This document shows positions 1-13,550 of a DNA stretch of 64,000 nucleotides, piece after piece; positions within the stretch are counted from its first letter, which is position 1, and the number at the start of each line of letters is the position of its first letter. The notes under the pieces are model-generated. The model was not told the origin of the DNA and searched no databases. It saw only the letters and a list, made by a program, of their open reading frames with translations. This DNA is from Utricularia gibba (Eukaryota > Streptophyta > Magnoliopsida > Lamiales > Lentibulariaceae): positions 6,099,001-6,163,000 of the forward strand of contig NEEC01000002.1 of the NCBI GenBank assembly GCA_002189035.1. The letters run 5' to 3'. The position numbers and the translations under genes were made by a program.

Positions 1-386
1 CCATGCCCACATTTTAATCACATGACCCGAGTAGCATGTCAATTGTCAAAGTAAAGAAGATTTAACTGTGGCTGTGCAGCCATACTGGTTACTGGTTATC
101 AGTTATGGAATTATTTAATCCTTTTGTGTATTTTGTCCAATTTATGAATTTAGCACTAGCAAAATCGAGCATCAATACAAAGAAAACCAGCAGTTGTAAC
201 ATTTCCTCCAATACCTGGTTGCTACTTTTCAACTGTCCAAAAGAAAAGAACAAATACCTCATTCCTAACTGAACTATTTCACAATTGTTGGACATGAAGC
301 ACATTCATCGAACCACAAGAAACTTCGGACACTCATACAATAACCTGGTTTTTTCTACTGTGCTGTCCTTGCTGACCACCCGACGA
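1..386. other. CNOT9 3' flank
   Basis: Probable 3' UTR and downstream DNA of the CNOT9 gene. No other gene is seen to the left edge. Confidence 0.6.
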
Positions 387-3303
387 TCAAAACCCACCTC
401 CTCCTTGCATCACAACACGGGGAACCTGCACGTTAAGAAGCAGCTGATGCAGCCACTTCCTTGTCGTCACATCTTCCTACAACATGTTTCAACCACGCTC
501 TATCAGCATTTGCCTCTATCAGGATTTAACCAGAGAAGTTTTTTTCTTTCTTTTTTTTGTGGTGCTAAAGGGAGAGGCTTACACGAAGGCAGGATTCGAA
601 TGTTGTGTCTCTAAGCATCTCGGGTAAACAATTTCTCAACGCATCACATGCCCTCCAAGAATGACACAAAAACATTACCATCTGCTGCATTCACGAGTAC
701 TAATATTTTTGAGGAAAAAAAAATCTCTTAAATAAGCAATGCCAACCTTGGATTATCAGATAAGCGAAGGTAGCATCTGATTATGTGCTTCAGCAGCCTA
801 GGAGAAGGCATTTCGGCAAGCGCAGCAACCATGTTTGCCAGCACTCTTCCTACAGCATAGAATCGCTCAGCTGTTGTGCAAATGTACTCCAAGCCAACAT
901 CATCGAGCAAAATTTTTTGAACAATAAACGTTGCTACCTGCAGCGCATGACAGGAACCCGTATGTCAACTTGCGTGGGAAAAATTGATCAAACTACTCTT
1001 GATCTATATATGCATTAACTCATAAAATTGGTTAGAGAGGGCCTACGGTTTTGGATAATTCACTTCCCATTTCCATTGTACGTAAGCACAAGGGAATGAT
1101 CTCCGTAGATAGAAGAAATCCAATAACCTCAGTGTCATCAACCTGGTAACCATAAAGCACAAGCAAAAATGCCTTCAATTATCTTATGGCATTGTACAAC
1201 AAAGAGAAAAAAAGCACTATATTTAAATAAAAGCGAAGAACTTCCAGATAATTATGCAATTATTAGTGATACGAAACAGGCACAGAAAGAGTTCGGGCTT
1301 GGCCCCTGATGGCATTCTTGTAAATGCACGAATATAAGGATTGCAACATGGAATAGAAATAGAATAGATGATGCAAAATACACCGAACTGTTTAGGAAGT
1401 GACTCGCAATGTTTCAATTTTGCATGCAATGGAACTCGAGCTAAACCTGCTAATAAATTATCAAAAAGGGGAAAACCTTGACTAGAGCCCCTATAACACC
1501 AAGACTTGTAAGCCTCAAATACTCGAAGGGCCTGGATTTGTTGGTTGTGTTGAGGAATGGATACAAATAGAGAGGGATATGAGCTGTGATACAAGACAAG
1601 GAACATATAATTAGGTAATCATTAGAATTAGCAGCAGGGAGCGAAAACTTAATGATATTAATAATGCAAAAAAGAGCTTCATTGAGCAAATTGAATACAG
1701 AACAAACAGTTGTTTTACTAATAATTAGGATTAGCATAACTAGAATCTCATGATACAGTAATAGACTAGAGTACCCTTCAAACACTGGAAAAGGGCAAGC
1801 ACATAAGAATCTTACCAGTGAGAAATAGCATCCTTGTTTCAGGATGTGAGGCCACACACTGCATCAAAATGAACAAAAACTTAGACATCCGTAGTAATAC
1901 CGAAAATGAAACATTTCTGTACAAATACCCCCATTATTTAATTTATCAGAACTTGCAAATAATTCCAAAGTTACCTGATACTGAAATATTGCTCACTAAT
2001 AATCCAATGGACTCTAATATCTGTTTTTTAATAACTATTCAGTATCCGGGAAAAAAAATAAATATTGCACTTCAAATCCTACAAGTGAGATATCTGATCT
2101 ATGGAATAGGAAGTCTCTAGGACCTTATTGAAAACTAGTGAGGGACAATTCAAGATTTTCTCATTATTGGCACATATTGTAGTAGCTTCTACCGATTCTA
2201 TAGTGTACAATGCGTTGCACATAACTAGTTTTCGTGGATATGAAAATGATTTTCCACCTGAAGTAAGGCGAGAGCGTTGCACACCCTGTTTGACTGTGCA
2301 GGAGTCAGAGCTGGAGGTGACAGAACTGGGTAGATGGAAACTATTTCCTGAGAGTTATAACAAGAAAGAACAGAAGCCTGCTGTAAGGACAAGAAATACA
2401 GAATAGGATGCACACACACTCAAAAGGGTACGCATGTACGCTCCTTTTAACACACAAGCAGGAGATATCAAAAGTCACCATTATAATCACAAAAGTGCAG
2501 AGAAAAAAACATAAGCTGAAATACATATAAAACCGACATATCACGAATGTTAACTAACAAGAATTCCTAAGTAATCACTCCACAAAACAAAACAAAAAAA
2601 AAGCGATGAATTGTTTCATAAAAATCACAAACCTGAAGAAGGGCAGCCATGGTGCCAAAGGACTTCCATAGCAACGGAGCCAGATCCTGAAACAGCTCTC
2701 TTTTCTATGATGAAAGAAGCATATCGTCAGTATGAACTAATAAAAGGCTAAAAAATAAAAGTTTCAACAGTTCTCATCACTACACACTAATAAACATAGT
2801 GGCTACAAGCTTCGATCTTCAAAAATTAGATTCACCCATTTGTTAGAATATGGAAAAAAACCGAATACTTTCAATTATGAATTCTATAATCATTCCAAAT
2901 GCGATTGGAAAATAGTATGAAAAAAACGAATTAAAATCCTCTAATTAATTTTGGATAGTGAAAAGCTGAATGTCACTGATCAAAAAAAGTTGGAATGTCT
3001 ATGATTGCAATACACTTTCTTAAGTCACCCATTCAAGATCGATTATACAAGATCCAGACATACTGGAAAAAAACGTGCCACCAATTTCTCATGAAAAGAG
3101 AAAGGAAAACCAGAAATCAAGATCATGGGGACCCTAACCTTGGAAAGTTCGAGTAGTGCGTTTTCCCGAAGATCGGGACTACAGAGATCGAGTACCAACT
3201 GCTCGGCTGATTGTATCCTCCGGTCCTTGTTCACGGCGGCGGGGGAACTTCCGGCAGCCTCAAAGAGGGCGGCTTTCAAGTTCAGCGACGGCAGCTTCGC
3301 CAT
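387..3303 (-). CDS. CNOT9: CCR4-NOT complex subunit 9 (Rcd1-like protein)
   Basis: Nine exons read on the minus strand: 3303-3139, 2704-2633, 2347-2258, 1858-1816, 1583-1477, 1142-1047, 937-747, 652-583 and 476-387. All junctions are GT-AG and the total is 924 nt, giving 307 residues. The product is the Rcd1/CNOT9 armadillo-repeat protein, a core subunit of the CCR4-NOT deadenylase that docks mRNA-decay adaptors and GW-type proteins in the cytoplasm. Diagnostic blocks are [20 protein letters not shown] near residue 32, [40 protein letters not shown] and [14 protein letters not shown]. Length matches the family. The start is the first ATG before the conserved block. The N-terminus is the usual variable, disordered part. 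The C-terminus ends in a short Gly-rich tail. No frame damage is visible. Confidence 0.95.
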
Positions 3304-4201
3304 TTCTTCCGTAGTGAAGTAGCGAAGAGACGAAAATTGGATTCCTCCAATTGCTATTCCAATTATCCTATATATTTATAATCAATTTAATAGCTTTTTA
3401 TTTTAACGAATTTATATTATCCATAGAAAGAAATTAATAAAAAATGCAATAAATACTTTTTGAAAATCATTTAATTGTATAAAAATTAATTTCCACGTCT
3501 CTTAAAACTGTGTTGTGAAAAATTTCGGGTATTGTTTTAATTTTTTTTATCAAAAATAATTTTATACAAAATAATTCATATTTATGTTTCTATTTTTGAT
3601 AAAAATAATTTTTGAATATAATTAAAAATGAGATTAGAGTAGAAATAATAAAACTGTTAGTTCTACTTCTTATTTATATTTTTGCAATCAAATTCCCGAA
3701 AATATTTTTCATCCTTAGGCTTTCGATTTTTGAAAATATCTAATTATGTATAGTTATATTATTAATAACTTTGTTATCAATTAATATTTTTGTTGCTAAC
3801 AAATAATTTTCCAAAACAATATCATATTTGAAAAATATATTTTATTTTATTTTTATAATTTTTTCAGAACACATCATTTCAGTCTATACTTAAAAAATTT
3901 TATTTATACTTTTATAAAAGTAAAAATAACATATAATTTTTTTCAAAACACTCATTAAATAAATGATTGTGATATTTGCGAATAAACTCTGTAAAATTAT
4001 ATTTTTAATAAAGTAATGTATAAAATTTTCCTTTTTAAAATAACAATAAATACGCAAAATAAATTGTCAACACGAGGTCCAAATTTTATTCTTATGGTTC
4101 GCTCATGCAGCCGAACCCTTATTATCCTTGCAATATGTCCGTACCGACCTTGGACACGTGTTGACAGCCCATCACATCCGTACAACATCCGCCATGCAGC
4201 T
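3304..4201. other. AT-rich intergenic spacer
   Basis: This stretch lies between the CNOT9 start and the peroxidase stop. It is strongly AT-rich from about 3360 to 4060 with no open frame of gene quality. The first 50-100 bases are probably the CNOT9 5' UTR and promoter, and the last 100 bases the peroxidase 3' UTR. I see nothing else in it. Confidence 0.7.
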
Positions 4202-5572
<1,371 letters not shown>

Positions 5573-5845
5573 CAAGATTGATGTAGCTGCTCGCCTTTCC
5601 TCCTCCTTATATAGATACAGATGCCAAACGACACTCCCTCCACGCCCGTTGATTATTTTACTCTCCCATTATTACAGGCGGATGGCATTTGGCAATGAAA
5701 AATCCCAAAGTCAACTCCATGTTATTTCATATTCGAGCTACTGCAGAATCTTCTGTTATTTTTTTAAGAAGATGCCCAAGAGGGAATAATATTATTAGGA
5801 CAGGATAGGAGAATGATTCAGCCTTTGAATGTTTGCAAAGACATT

Positions 5846-6725
5846 TTGTAAGAGAAAATGACTAATTTCAAATATTATTTTTTATCACAACATTCATATC
5901 ATATTTTCAAATTACCTAAATAATTTGAAATCTCAATCGCGATATTGATATATAATTAAATTAATCTAAATTTATTTTATTTTAACACAAGCTAACAACA
6001 TGGCGTGAGGATGAGGTCAGGCCCTTTTGGTGCAATTTTCAACTAATGAGTTGGTTTGACTTACATTAATCATTTTAAATGAATTTCCCAAAAATATTAT
6101 TTTAATTTTTTACTGTTCAGTGATATATATATATATATTTTTTTATGATGTCTTTATTATTTAGTTTAGAGGAAAATACTTATGTTTGATATTAAAATTA
6201 TTTTTAAAATTAATGATTCAATACAAAATTGAATTAAACCCAAGACCTGTTTATTTTATTAATTTCGTGAAGTGATTCTGTTTAATTTTTGAATAATTTT
6301 TAATCGTTTTGTAGTATAAATTAAGATTTAATGATTAACTTCATAAATTATTGAATTTTTTGAATTTATATTTCATAGTATAATAAATTAATTAGAAAAA
6401 TTATATTATTTATATTTTATCTATTATAAAAAAAATATCATAATATCAAATTATATTTTATTTCATTAAATTTTATACCACAAAATAATTTTGTAATTTC
6501 AAATTAATTTTATTTACATAATCTTAAAATTGTTTTATTGTACATAATTTGAAGTGTAAAACAATCCTATTATAATACTAGATAATCCAATTGAGTTTGA
6601 ATGTAAATGTTGATTTTTATCGATTTATTTTTCTTTTTCCATTTGAGTTTAAATTGAAAATATTCAAAATTTTAGTAAGTTAAAGAAGGTTGAATCTTCA
6701 TTGCAATCCAAACACAACGCATCAC
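5846..6725. repeat. Tandem duplication, unit 1
   Basis: Non-coding AT-rich DNA that recurs about 1.2 kb downstream at 7050-8005. Matching landmarks are a block around 5846-5890, the block GAGGATGAGGTCAGGCCC with CAACTAATGAGTTGGTTTG at about 6006-6060, and a block starting with ATCCAATTGAGTTTGAATGT near 6586 and ending with CAATCCAAACACAACGC at about 6720. Divergence is clear but alignment by eye is unambiguous. Confidence 0.8.
6238..6575 (-). mobile_element. MITE-like AT-rich element, copy A
   Basis: About 340 bp of AT-rich sequence. Its reverse complement aligns with 7455-7835 and with 40440-40850. Shared landmarks are a block resembling CCTGTTATTTTATTA...GTGAAGTGATT...GTTTAATTTTT at one end, and ATAGATAAAAT followed by AATTAAT and AAACATAG-like motifs in the middle. 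It has no coding capacity. I could not define clean terminal inverted repeats, so the class is a guess from size, AT content and copy number. Confidence 0.55.
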
Positions 6726-7049
6726 GTTGGACTGGAAGCTAATATATTTATTATGATTATTATTAACTAATCGATATATTAATTATTTTTTTAAAAATAA
6801 GATAGGGCCAAAACCCTACATGACCCCTAGTACGTTCAGCCACCACTTATAGGGTATTTGGTACGTACGTATAATTATACTAATTATATATGTATAATCA
6901 TTATTTGATATAATTATACCCATATCCTTATATATGGGTATATATATAATTAAGGAAAGTTATGAGTATTTTTATATTTATATATCTAAATTTAGACAAA
7001 TCCAAAATAATTTAAACCCATAAAAATCTAAATCAACCAACTAAACAAA

Positions 7050-8005
7050 GGCATATAATGTTTGCATACACATTTTTTAAGAGAAAATGATTAATTTCAA
7101 TATTAATTTTTTTTATAAATCGTTTATCGCATGCTTCATTTTAAATTCACTTTTAGGCAATACTCTCATATTTTTTAAAATAATTTAAAATCTCTGTCGC
7201 GATATTTCTATTTAATTAAATTTATCTATCAAACATATTTTAAGAGAGCTAACAACGTGCCGTGAGGATGAAGTCAGGCCCTTTGGGTGCAATTTTCAAC
7301 TAATGAGTTGATTTGACTTACATTAATCATTTTTAACGAACTTTCCCACATTATTATTTTAATTTTTGTTGCTGAGTGAAATATTTATTTATTGTCTTTA
7401 TTAATTAGTTCAGAGGACAATGGCTTATATTTGATAGTACAATTATTTGAACTTTTGCTTTACATTACGTATAATAGAATCAGTTTTAAAATTATGTGAA
7501 TACAATCAATTTGAGATTGTAAAATTGTTTTATGGGATAATATAAAATTTAATAAAATAAAATATATATTGTCAAGTTTAATATATTAAATATTGTATAA
7601 TTTAATATTATGATAATATTATGATATAAATGTATTTTTAAAATAGATAAAATGTGAATAACCTAATTTTTTAATTAATATATTATTTAATCTCTGAAAC
7701 ATAGATTTAATAAATTTAATAATTTCTGAAATTAATTAAAAAATTTATTGTATAAAAATTGAAGATCAAGAATTTTAAAAAATTAAACAATCACTTCAAC
7801 AAAATAATAAAACATAACAGGCCTTTAATGGTTCAATAAAACATCGAATTCAACCCCTCATTATAATAATAAACAATCCAGTTGAGTTTAAATGTAAATA
7901 TTAATTTTTATGGATTTAAATTTATTTTTCTATTTGAGTTTAAATTGAAAATTGTAGTAAGTTGAAGAAGGTTGAGTCTTTATTGCAATCCAGACACAAC
8001 GCTTA
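7050..8005. repeat. Tandem duplication, unit 2
   Basis: Second copy of the 5846-6725 segment in the same orientation. It has GAGGATGAAGTCAGGCCC at about 7264, CAACTAATGAGTTGATTTG, the AATCCAGTTGAGTTTAAATG block at about 7874 and CAATCCAGACACAACGC near 7990. No gene is carried. Confidence 0.8.
7455..7835 (+). mobile_element. MITE-like AT-rich element, copy B
   Basis: Same repeat family as copies A and C, in the orientation of copy C. Landmarks are AAAATAGATAAAATGTGAAT at about 7640, ATTTAATCTCTGAAACATAG at about 7686, and the AACAGGCC end at about 7816. It sits inside tandem unit 2 at nearly the same place where unit 1 carries copy A, but in the opposite orientation. Confidence 0.55.
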
Positions 8006-8602
8006 GAGTACCAATATGTTGAAAATATTGGATATTAAAAAATAGTTAGGTATTTCATATTGTTAGTTTAAATACTTTTCAATTAGTTTATATATGATAT
8101 CAATTCATTAACTTTAATGAATTTAAAAATGAAATAAACCTCACATGTGTAACCCAAAAGACTATATGTGTAAGAGTGCAAAATTAACAGCAAAAGCTTC
8201 TCCTGTGTTTACCTTTTGACTCATTTTATTTTGATTATATTAAAATTAGGCATATATATATTCGATCGATTTTTGAGATCGAAATAATATTCTAAAATAA
8301 CGTATTACGTGTCTGATATTTTGATCGTTTTTCTTTCTTGGTGTCTTATTTACAACACAACATAACTAGACTACGCATCGCCAAAGCATGTCACCAAATG
8401 GCGAAGGTGAAGCTGAATGAGGATTGATGAGGAATAGCGAGTGAGGTGCCAGATGCGAATCCCCATCAACATATCTTTCATTTTGAAGATAATTAAGCAC
8501 AACGGAAAACCAAGCAAGTCGTGAGAGCGCATCAGGAACACAGGCGCTCGCCTTATTGAGGAAACGGGCTGCCTGGATGCATACATTTGCCTCATTTTCT
8601 CA

Positions 8603-10395
8603 CTATTTACCTGTCCAGGATGACAGGGGCGGAGTGTTTGCTGTTATCCAGGTGCCGCTCATGAAAGCATGTCTGTCCCCTCTCACGAGATCAGCTAAGG
8701 ATGAAAGCTCTGCTATCTCCTCCGCAGATAACTCCACCGTTAGAGCTCCGAGGTTGTCGTTGAAGTTTTCTAGTCTTGTGGTTCCGGGTATCGGGCTCAC
8801 ATCATCGCCTTGGTGATGAACCCAAGCCAGGGCTATCTGAGATGGGGTGCAGCCTTTTCGTTCACCCATTTCAAGGATACGCTGGTACACTAGTTTGTTG
8901 TGCTCAAAGTTCTCCCCCTGAAACCTGGGAAAGTTCTACATCGCAGAAAGAATGTACTAAGGTCATCTGTAAGTTGGGCAACGAAGAAGGTATTATTATT
9001 GTTCACAAACCTTGCGGAAGTCGCCTTCTGATAAACCCTGTATCAACTTAGGACCAGCTGAGAGGAAGCCGCGTCCGAGAGGACTGTAGGGAACAATGCC
9101 AATGCCAAGTTCTCTGGAATTCACAGTAAGCAGAGTGAAACATGGCGCACAGAAAGGCAATTACACAAACTAGTCAGTAACCTGCATGTGGGAATCAATT
9201 CCGCTTCAATATCTCGCGACCACAAGGACCATTCATTTTGTATAGCCGTGATAGGATGAACAGCATGTGCCCTTCTGATGGTTGAAGCAGAGGCTTCAGA
9301 AAGGCCGATGTATTTTATCTTCCCTTCTTCAACTAGCTTTTTCAGTTCTCCCATCTATGTGATCAAGGAGATTGATTTGAAAGCTAACAAGTTAAGGATG
9401 AATGCTCCATGAATCAACACAGCTGCCAGTATTATGTAACAAGTGCTCACCGTGACCTCAATGGGAACACGAGTATCAATCCGATGAACATAGTAGAGAT
9501 CAATGTAATCCACATCAAGACGTTTCAAGCTTGCCTCACAAGCAGCCCTGACGTATCCGGGCTCCCCACATACCTCCATATTTCCATCCTTGCGTGATAT
9601 CCCGAACTTAGTAGCCAGCTGAACCTTTTCTCTGTACCCCCCTTTCAAAGCCTGGCCTCATGTCAAAAAGAATAGAGCAACTGATAAGTGAAACACGCCT
9701 ATTAAGTACTAACATCAAGGCTTTCAACTACGGCATAAGAGCACCCTTTGTAAAAACCGAAGCCTTTACTGGCAGCCAACACATTGAAAGTGATGCAGAT
9801 TAAATTTTATAGCAAAGCAACAATTTTCAGCGAGCAAAATAATGTCCTACAATCTTTAGAGTTTTTTGCTTTTTATTCTGCGTTCATTTTCAATTCTTTG
9901 CAGCTACCATTCAAACATAGAACACCCATGATCCCGGAAGAGTGCCCATAACTCTTTTGTACAAAAGACAATCTAATCTATAGAATACGACTCTGCGGTA
10001 GTTCCACCCCACCAGAATCTGTAAAAAAAAATCTGAATAAACGTCGGAATCTGGGGATCCATTGACGATGACCGATCCCCCATATTGATTAACTCTTAAA
10101 CCAAATACTATATTCTAGATTTCAAATGATCCCGCATCACCAAAACAGATACTCGATACCAAACAGAAAAAGTACACACCTTCCCAACCAGGATTTCGTT
10201 AGTATGGGGGCCGTAGACATCAGAAGTGTCGAGAAACGTGACTCCGGAATCGATTGCGTGGTGGATGAGTTCGATCATCTCCGGCTCCGGCTTGGGCGAG
10301 CCGTAAGCCATTGACATGCCCATGCATCCCAGCCCCTGCTTGGAAACCACCAGGCCCTGCGAGCCCAGTTTGATTCTCGGCACAGTCACTCCCAT
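8603..10395 (-). CDS. Aldo-keto reductase, perakine-reductase-like
   Basis: Five exons (10395-10180, 9651-9451, 9354-9182, 9113-9011, 8935-8603) give 341 residues. The fold is the AKR (beta/alpha)8 barrel, an NADPH-dependent carbonyl reductase normally soluble in the cytosol. The catalytic tetrad is visible: Asp56 and Tyr61 in FLDTSDVYG, Lys87 in LATKFG and His128 in YYVHRID. The cofactor-side motifs [12 protein letters not shown] and [15 protein letters not shown] are intact. The best match by motif is the AKR13-type group (perakine reductase, auxin-induced-protein-like) of plants, which often occurs in clusters, although only one copy is here. ATG 10395 begins the family N-terminus [11 protein letters not shown]. 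The last exon begins at the AG before AACTTTCCCAGG, which keeps [12 protein letters not shown] in frame. Substrate is unknown. Confidence 0.94.
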
Positions 10396-10739
10396 TGATT
10401 GTCTAATTGCGCAGAGAAGTGGGGATTCGCAGACAAGGTGAGTGGATTAAATAAAGTGGTAAATCTGATCCAGCCCCTATGATAGAGGGAGAAGAAAGAG
10501 GGATAAATGAGACGTATGCTGACGTCATTGATGAGGTCTAGAAGTCTACGTGGCAAGTGATAAGGAGAAAGAAGTACAATTTATTCCACAATAAATTATA
10601 ATGCAAAATAATGTTTTGGGTTCGAAACGTGGTCAGTGGTCATCGCAGATGGTGATTTTTGTAAAGTAATTCGACATCCCACATCGATTGTGGAAAAATC
10701 AATATTCCAGAAACTTTATATCATACGGCGGGGGCCGCA

Positions 10740-10990
10740 GGAACCACTTGGGCTGAGCCAAGGCTACATATGGGCAGGCCGGGGAGGGAAGTTGGGCTGG
10801 GCCGCGTATATTGTAGGGGCGGGGGTTGTGAGAATTGTGACGATAAAATTGGACTGCCGACGGCGATCAATCAAAATTTTCTTTTCTAGGGTTTCACTGC
10901 GTAACCCTCCAATTTCAGAGGAAATTAGGGATGACAAATCTCTCACCCTAACCCTAACCCTAATTGATCCCATAATACGAATGCCCTGCT
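10740..10990. promoter_or_regulatory. Site II / telo-box promoter-like cluster
   Basis: Contains TGGGCT near 10749, TGGGCTGGGCC at 10793-10803, TAGGGTTT at about 10888, and three CCCTAA units at 10946-10963. This combination is typical of plant housekeeping and ribosomal-protein promoters. It lies between the AKR start (10395, minus) and the IQD stop (11040, minus), and no convincing gene starts next to it on the plus strand. It may serve the AKR gene from a distance of about 350 bp. Confidence 0.45.
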
Positions 10991-11039
10991 CATAACGAAG
11001 TGCACAAACAACTCCAAAATTAGAAACAGCAAAAACAAA

Positions 11040-12904
11040 TCAGGATCTGTCACATGGCTTTCGAGCCGCTAAAACTGGCGTAGAGAGTCTGGAATTCACG
11101 GCGGAGCTCATGATCGACGTCGGAGACTCTAAATGCCTTCCGGTCGGAGAGGCGGAATGTCTGAAAGAGCTATGCTTCGGAGTTAGGGGAAACGAGAATC
11201 TCCGATCCGGAGTAGCCGGGAGCCTCTTGTTGGAGTGGGTATTTGCTCGGACTTTCGCCATTGCGGAAATCGTGGGTGTCATGTAACGAGGAGACATGAT
11301 GGAAGATGGGCAGCTCACGAGGCTCTCTTCGTCTTTCAATGGCGTATCATAACCTCTGCCATCTTTAGAGCATGTTGGATAAAGTTGAGGCTTTCGAGGC
11401 GTTGATGCGCTTCTGCTTACGGCGTTTTTGCCGTAGGAAACCTCTGCTGCAGCGAGGTAACGGTCGAACCAGTTCCAACACCAGGGATAGCCATTGAACC
11501 GTAGGTCCTGGTCTGTACGAGGAGATCTTGCATTTGAGTTCCATGGCTGCTGGAGGAGTGAATTCATGCACACGAATAAATAATTCTGAAAGGAATGCTT
11601 CCAAGAAATGGAGGATGAAATAGTTCACCTGGTGGTGGGAATATGCATAGGCCATGGCTCTCTCCCTTTTCATGGCTGCCTCAACTTTTTTCCGAATGCG
11701 TGCGTCTTCTTCCTCTTTGGTTAGCACGCTGTTGTCCCAATCCTTGCTTCGATTCCAGGACGGTCTACCCTCGGCACCTTTGTCCACTGGATGTGCTTGG
11801 TGCTGAAGACCCTGTTCTGGCATTTGTATCCGCAGGGACTGAATCTGTGTCTGAGCTCTAACAAGGAACTGCGTTTGCTTCAATGTGTTCATTGTTTGTT
11901 GCCTCATACTCTGGCCTCTCATCAGTGCTTGCAGCCTCATTAGACCCTTCAAGGCTCTGACATGTCTCCTTGCCTGAAAGTAGCATTACAGAGAAAAGAG
12001 AACATCAAACTACCATGTTTAGGACGAGGAAAGAGTTCAATTCAGTGATGGCGGGTGTGCAGTACCAAATAGCCTCTATATGCTGCCTGAATCTTCAAAG
12101 CTGATGTATTCTCGTCTCCACCACCCAGCACGGCCCTTCTAACATAACTGGTCTCCACTTCCCTCCCTGTCCCAGAGGAACAAAGATGCCCATCATCAGA
12201 GGAAGCAGCAGGAAAAGACTCATCATGGGCATGTTCCGGGTCCAAGTCACCATGATGACAAGTTTTCGAAAGAGCGTTCAGTGCAGGTATCTTCAACTGC
12301 TTGGTTTCTACTTTCAGCCCTGTCTCACTGAAAGAGGGATCCCCACCATTAGAAGAAACAGCAGGAAAAGCCTCACCAAGAGTCTTTCCCAGAAACAAAT
12401 CGGTTGGTGCACAAGTTTCTGATGACAGAGTCGATGCTGGCTTCTTCAGATGGCTAGCTTCCACTTCCCCAGTAGAACCAGCAGAAGAAGCTTTCTGAAG
12501 AGTAATTTTTGGATATGGATCACGAGTTATTGGAGACAGAGCCCTTGGTGACGAAGAAGCTCTCGGGGAGACAGACTTCGGTGAGGCCGGCTTCTCTATG
12601 ATTTTAAGAGATTCCAAGGAAACCCGAGGCAGAATATTCAGCTTATCAGCTTCCCCAAGTATCTTCTCGACACTGCTGGGTGGCCGGAAGAACGGAACAA
12701 ACGATTTGGTTTCGCCATGCCCCCAATTGCCTTTTCCCTTCTTCCCATTGCTGCTCCAATTTTTCTACAGGATCAAAGAAAGAGCTTGAACAATGTTTCC
12801 ATCGATAGAAATGAAGTGCATTGCAGGACTCTTACAGCTGTTTTCCTCTTTTTTGGAGTAAAGCACCTTCTGACTGATGAAAACAAGTCGCTCTTCTTCC
12901 CCAT
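11040..12904 (-). CDS. IQ-domain (IQD) calmodulin-binding protein
   Basis: Four exons (12904-12836, 12764-12066, 11973-11629, about 11549-11040) give about 540 residues. The N-terminus MGKKSDLFSSVRRCFTPKK and the block FVPFFRPPSSVEKILGEAD place it in the IQD13/14-like group. The IQ motif spans the exon 2/3 junction (ALKIQAAYRGYL then ARRHVRALKGLMRLQALMRG, about residues 244-276), with the splice site inside the motif as is usual for IQDs. The C-terminal DUF4005 block is RYMTPTISAMAKVRANT. IQD proteins are calmodulin-binding, microtubule- and membrane-associated scaffolds. Between the head and the IQ motif is a long Ser/Pro-rich, low-complexity segment containing two imperfect repeats around SSxxGxxxxSxTGxxVET. 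The exon 4 acceptor is CAGCAG, so one Gln is optional. Confidence 0.93.
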
Positions 12905-13550
12905 CTTCACAACATCACTCCTTTGAACCTGGAAATGCAGAAACATAGCCTAAGCCAAACATGAACTTACTTCTCAAGCTGTGCAAGAGCATTTGCTAAA
13001 AGCAAATCAACGTGTTTCGAATTGTCTGAAGTTCGATGAAACAACTCCAAAGTTCACTAACGACAACTTTTAGACGTTTTACAGTAGAAGCCGGCATCCA
13101 TCTTTTTCCATCACTGTCTAATCTTATACCACAGCTGGGTTTTTGAGAGAGAGAAAGCAGAACAGAAAAGCTGTTCAATTCTAAGATTCCCATCAGAAAT
13201 CAGAAAAAACACAAAGAAAAAAACAGTGAACCATGGAAAATCGCATACCAGCAACGTTACGAAGAAAATAACCTGTTTTATCGGAGACAATGTTCACTCC
13301 AAAACGAACGTTAGACGCGTGACCAGAACCAGCTACCACCAAGAATACTAAGAACGCTAGACACGATACAGAGGAACAAAGCAAACTATTTGCAAGAGCA
13401 CCCAAGGCAAAGCAAAGTACGCTATAGACGAGGTTTTCTGCAACTCCCTTCAAGTACCGTTGAATAAAGCGCTCAACAACTGAAGACTCCCCGCACCCAC
13501 CAAAGTCTATCGCTCCCGTTCTGTGAAGCAGGGATTTGAGTGCGCAAGAA
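12905..13550 (-). promoter_or_regulatory. IQD 5' leader and promoter region
   Basis: There is no gene-quality frame here except an 86-codon hydrophobic frame at 13453-13193, which I regard as chance. The region upstream of the IQD start probably holds its 5' UTR, possibly with an intron, and its promoter. Confidence 0.4.

Noticed and set aside
10946..10963. Three CCCTAA units as an interstitial telomere
   Set aside because: Only 18 bp, and not the common plant CCCTAAA unit. A telo-box-like promoter motif is a simpler reading.
10636..10995. 119-codon plus-strand frame
   Set aside because: It covers the promoter-like cluster, and its translation reflects the motif words and CCCTAA units, with no family resemblance.
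13193..13453. 86-codon hydrophobic frame on the minus strand upstream of IQD
   Set aside because: No family match, no fitting splice to the IQD start, and AT/T-rich codons explain the hydrophobic composition.
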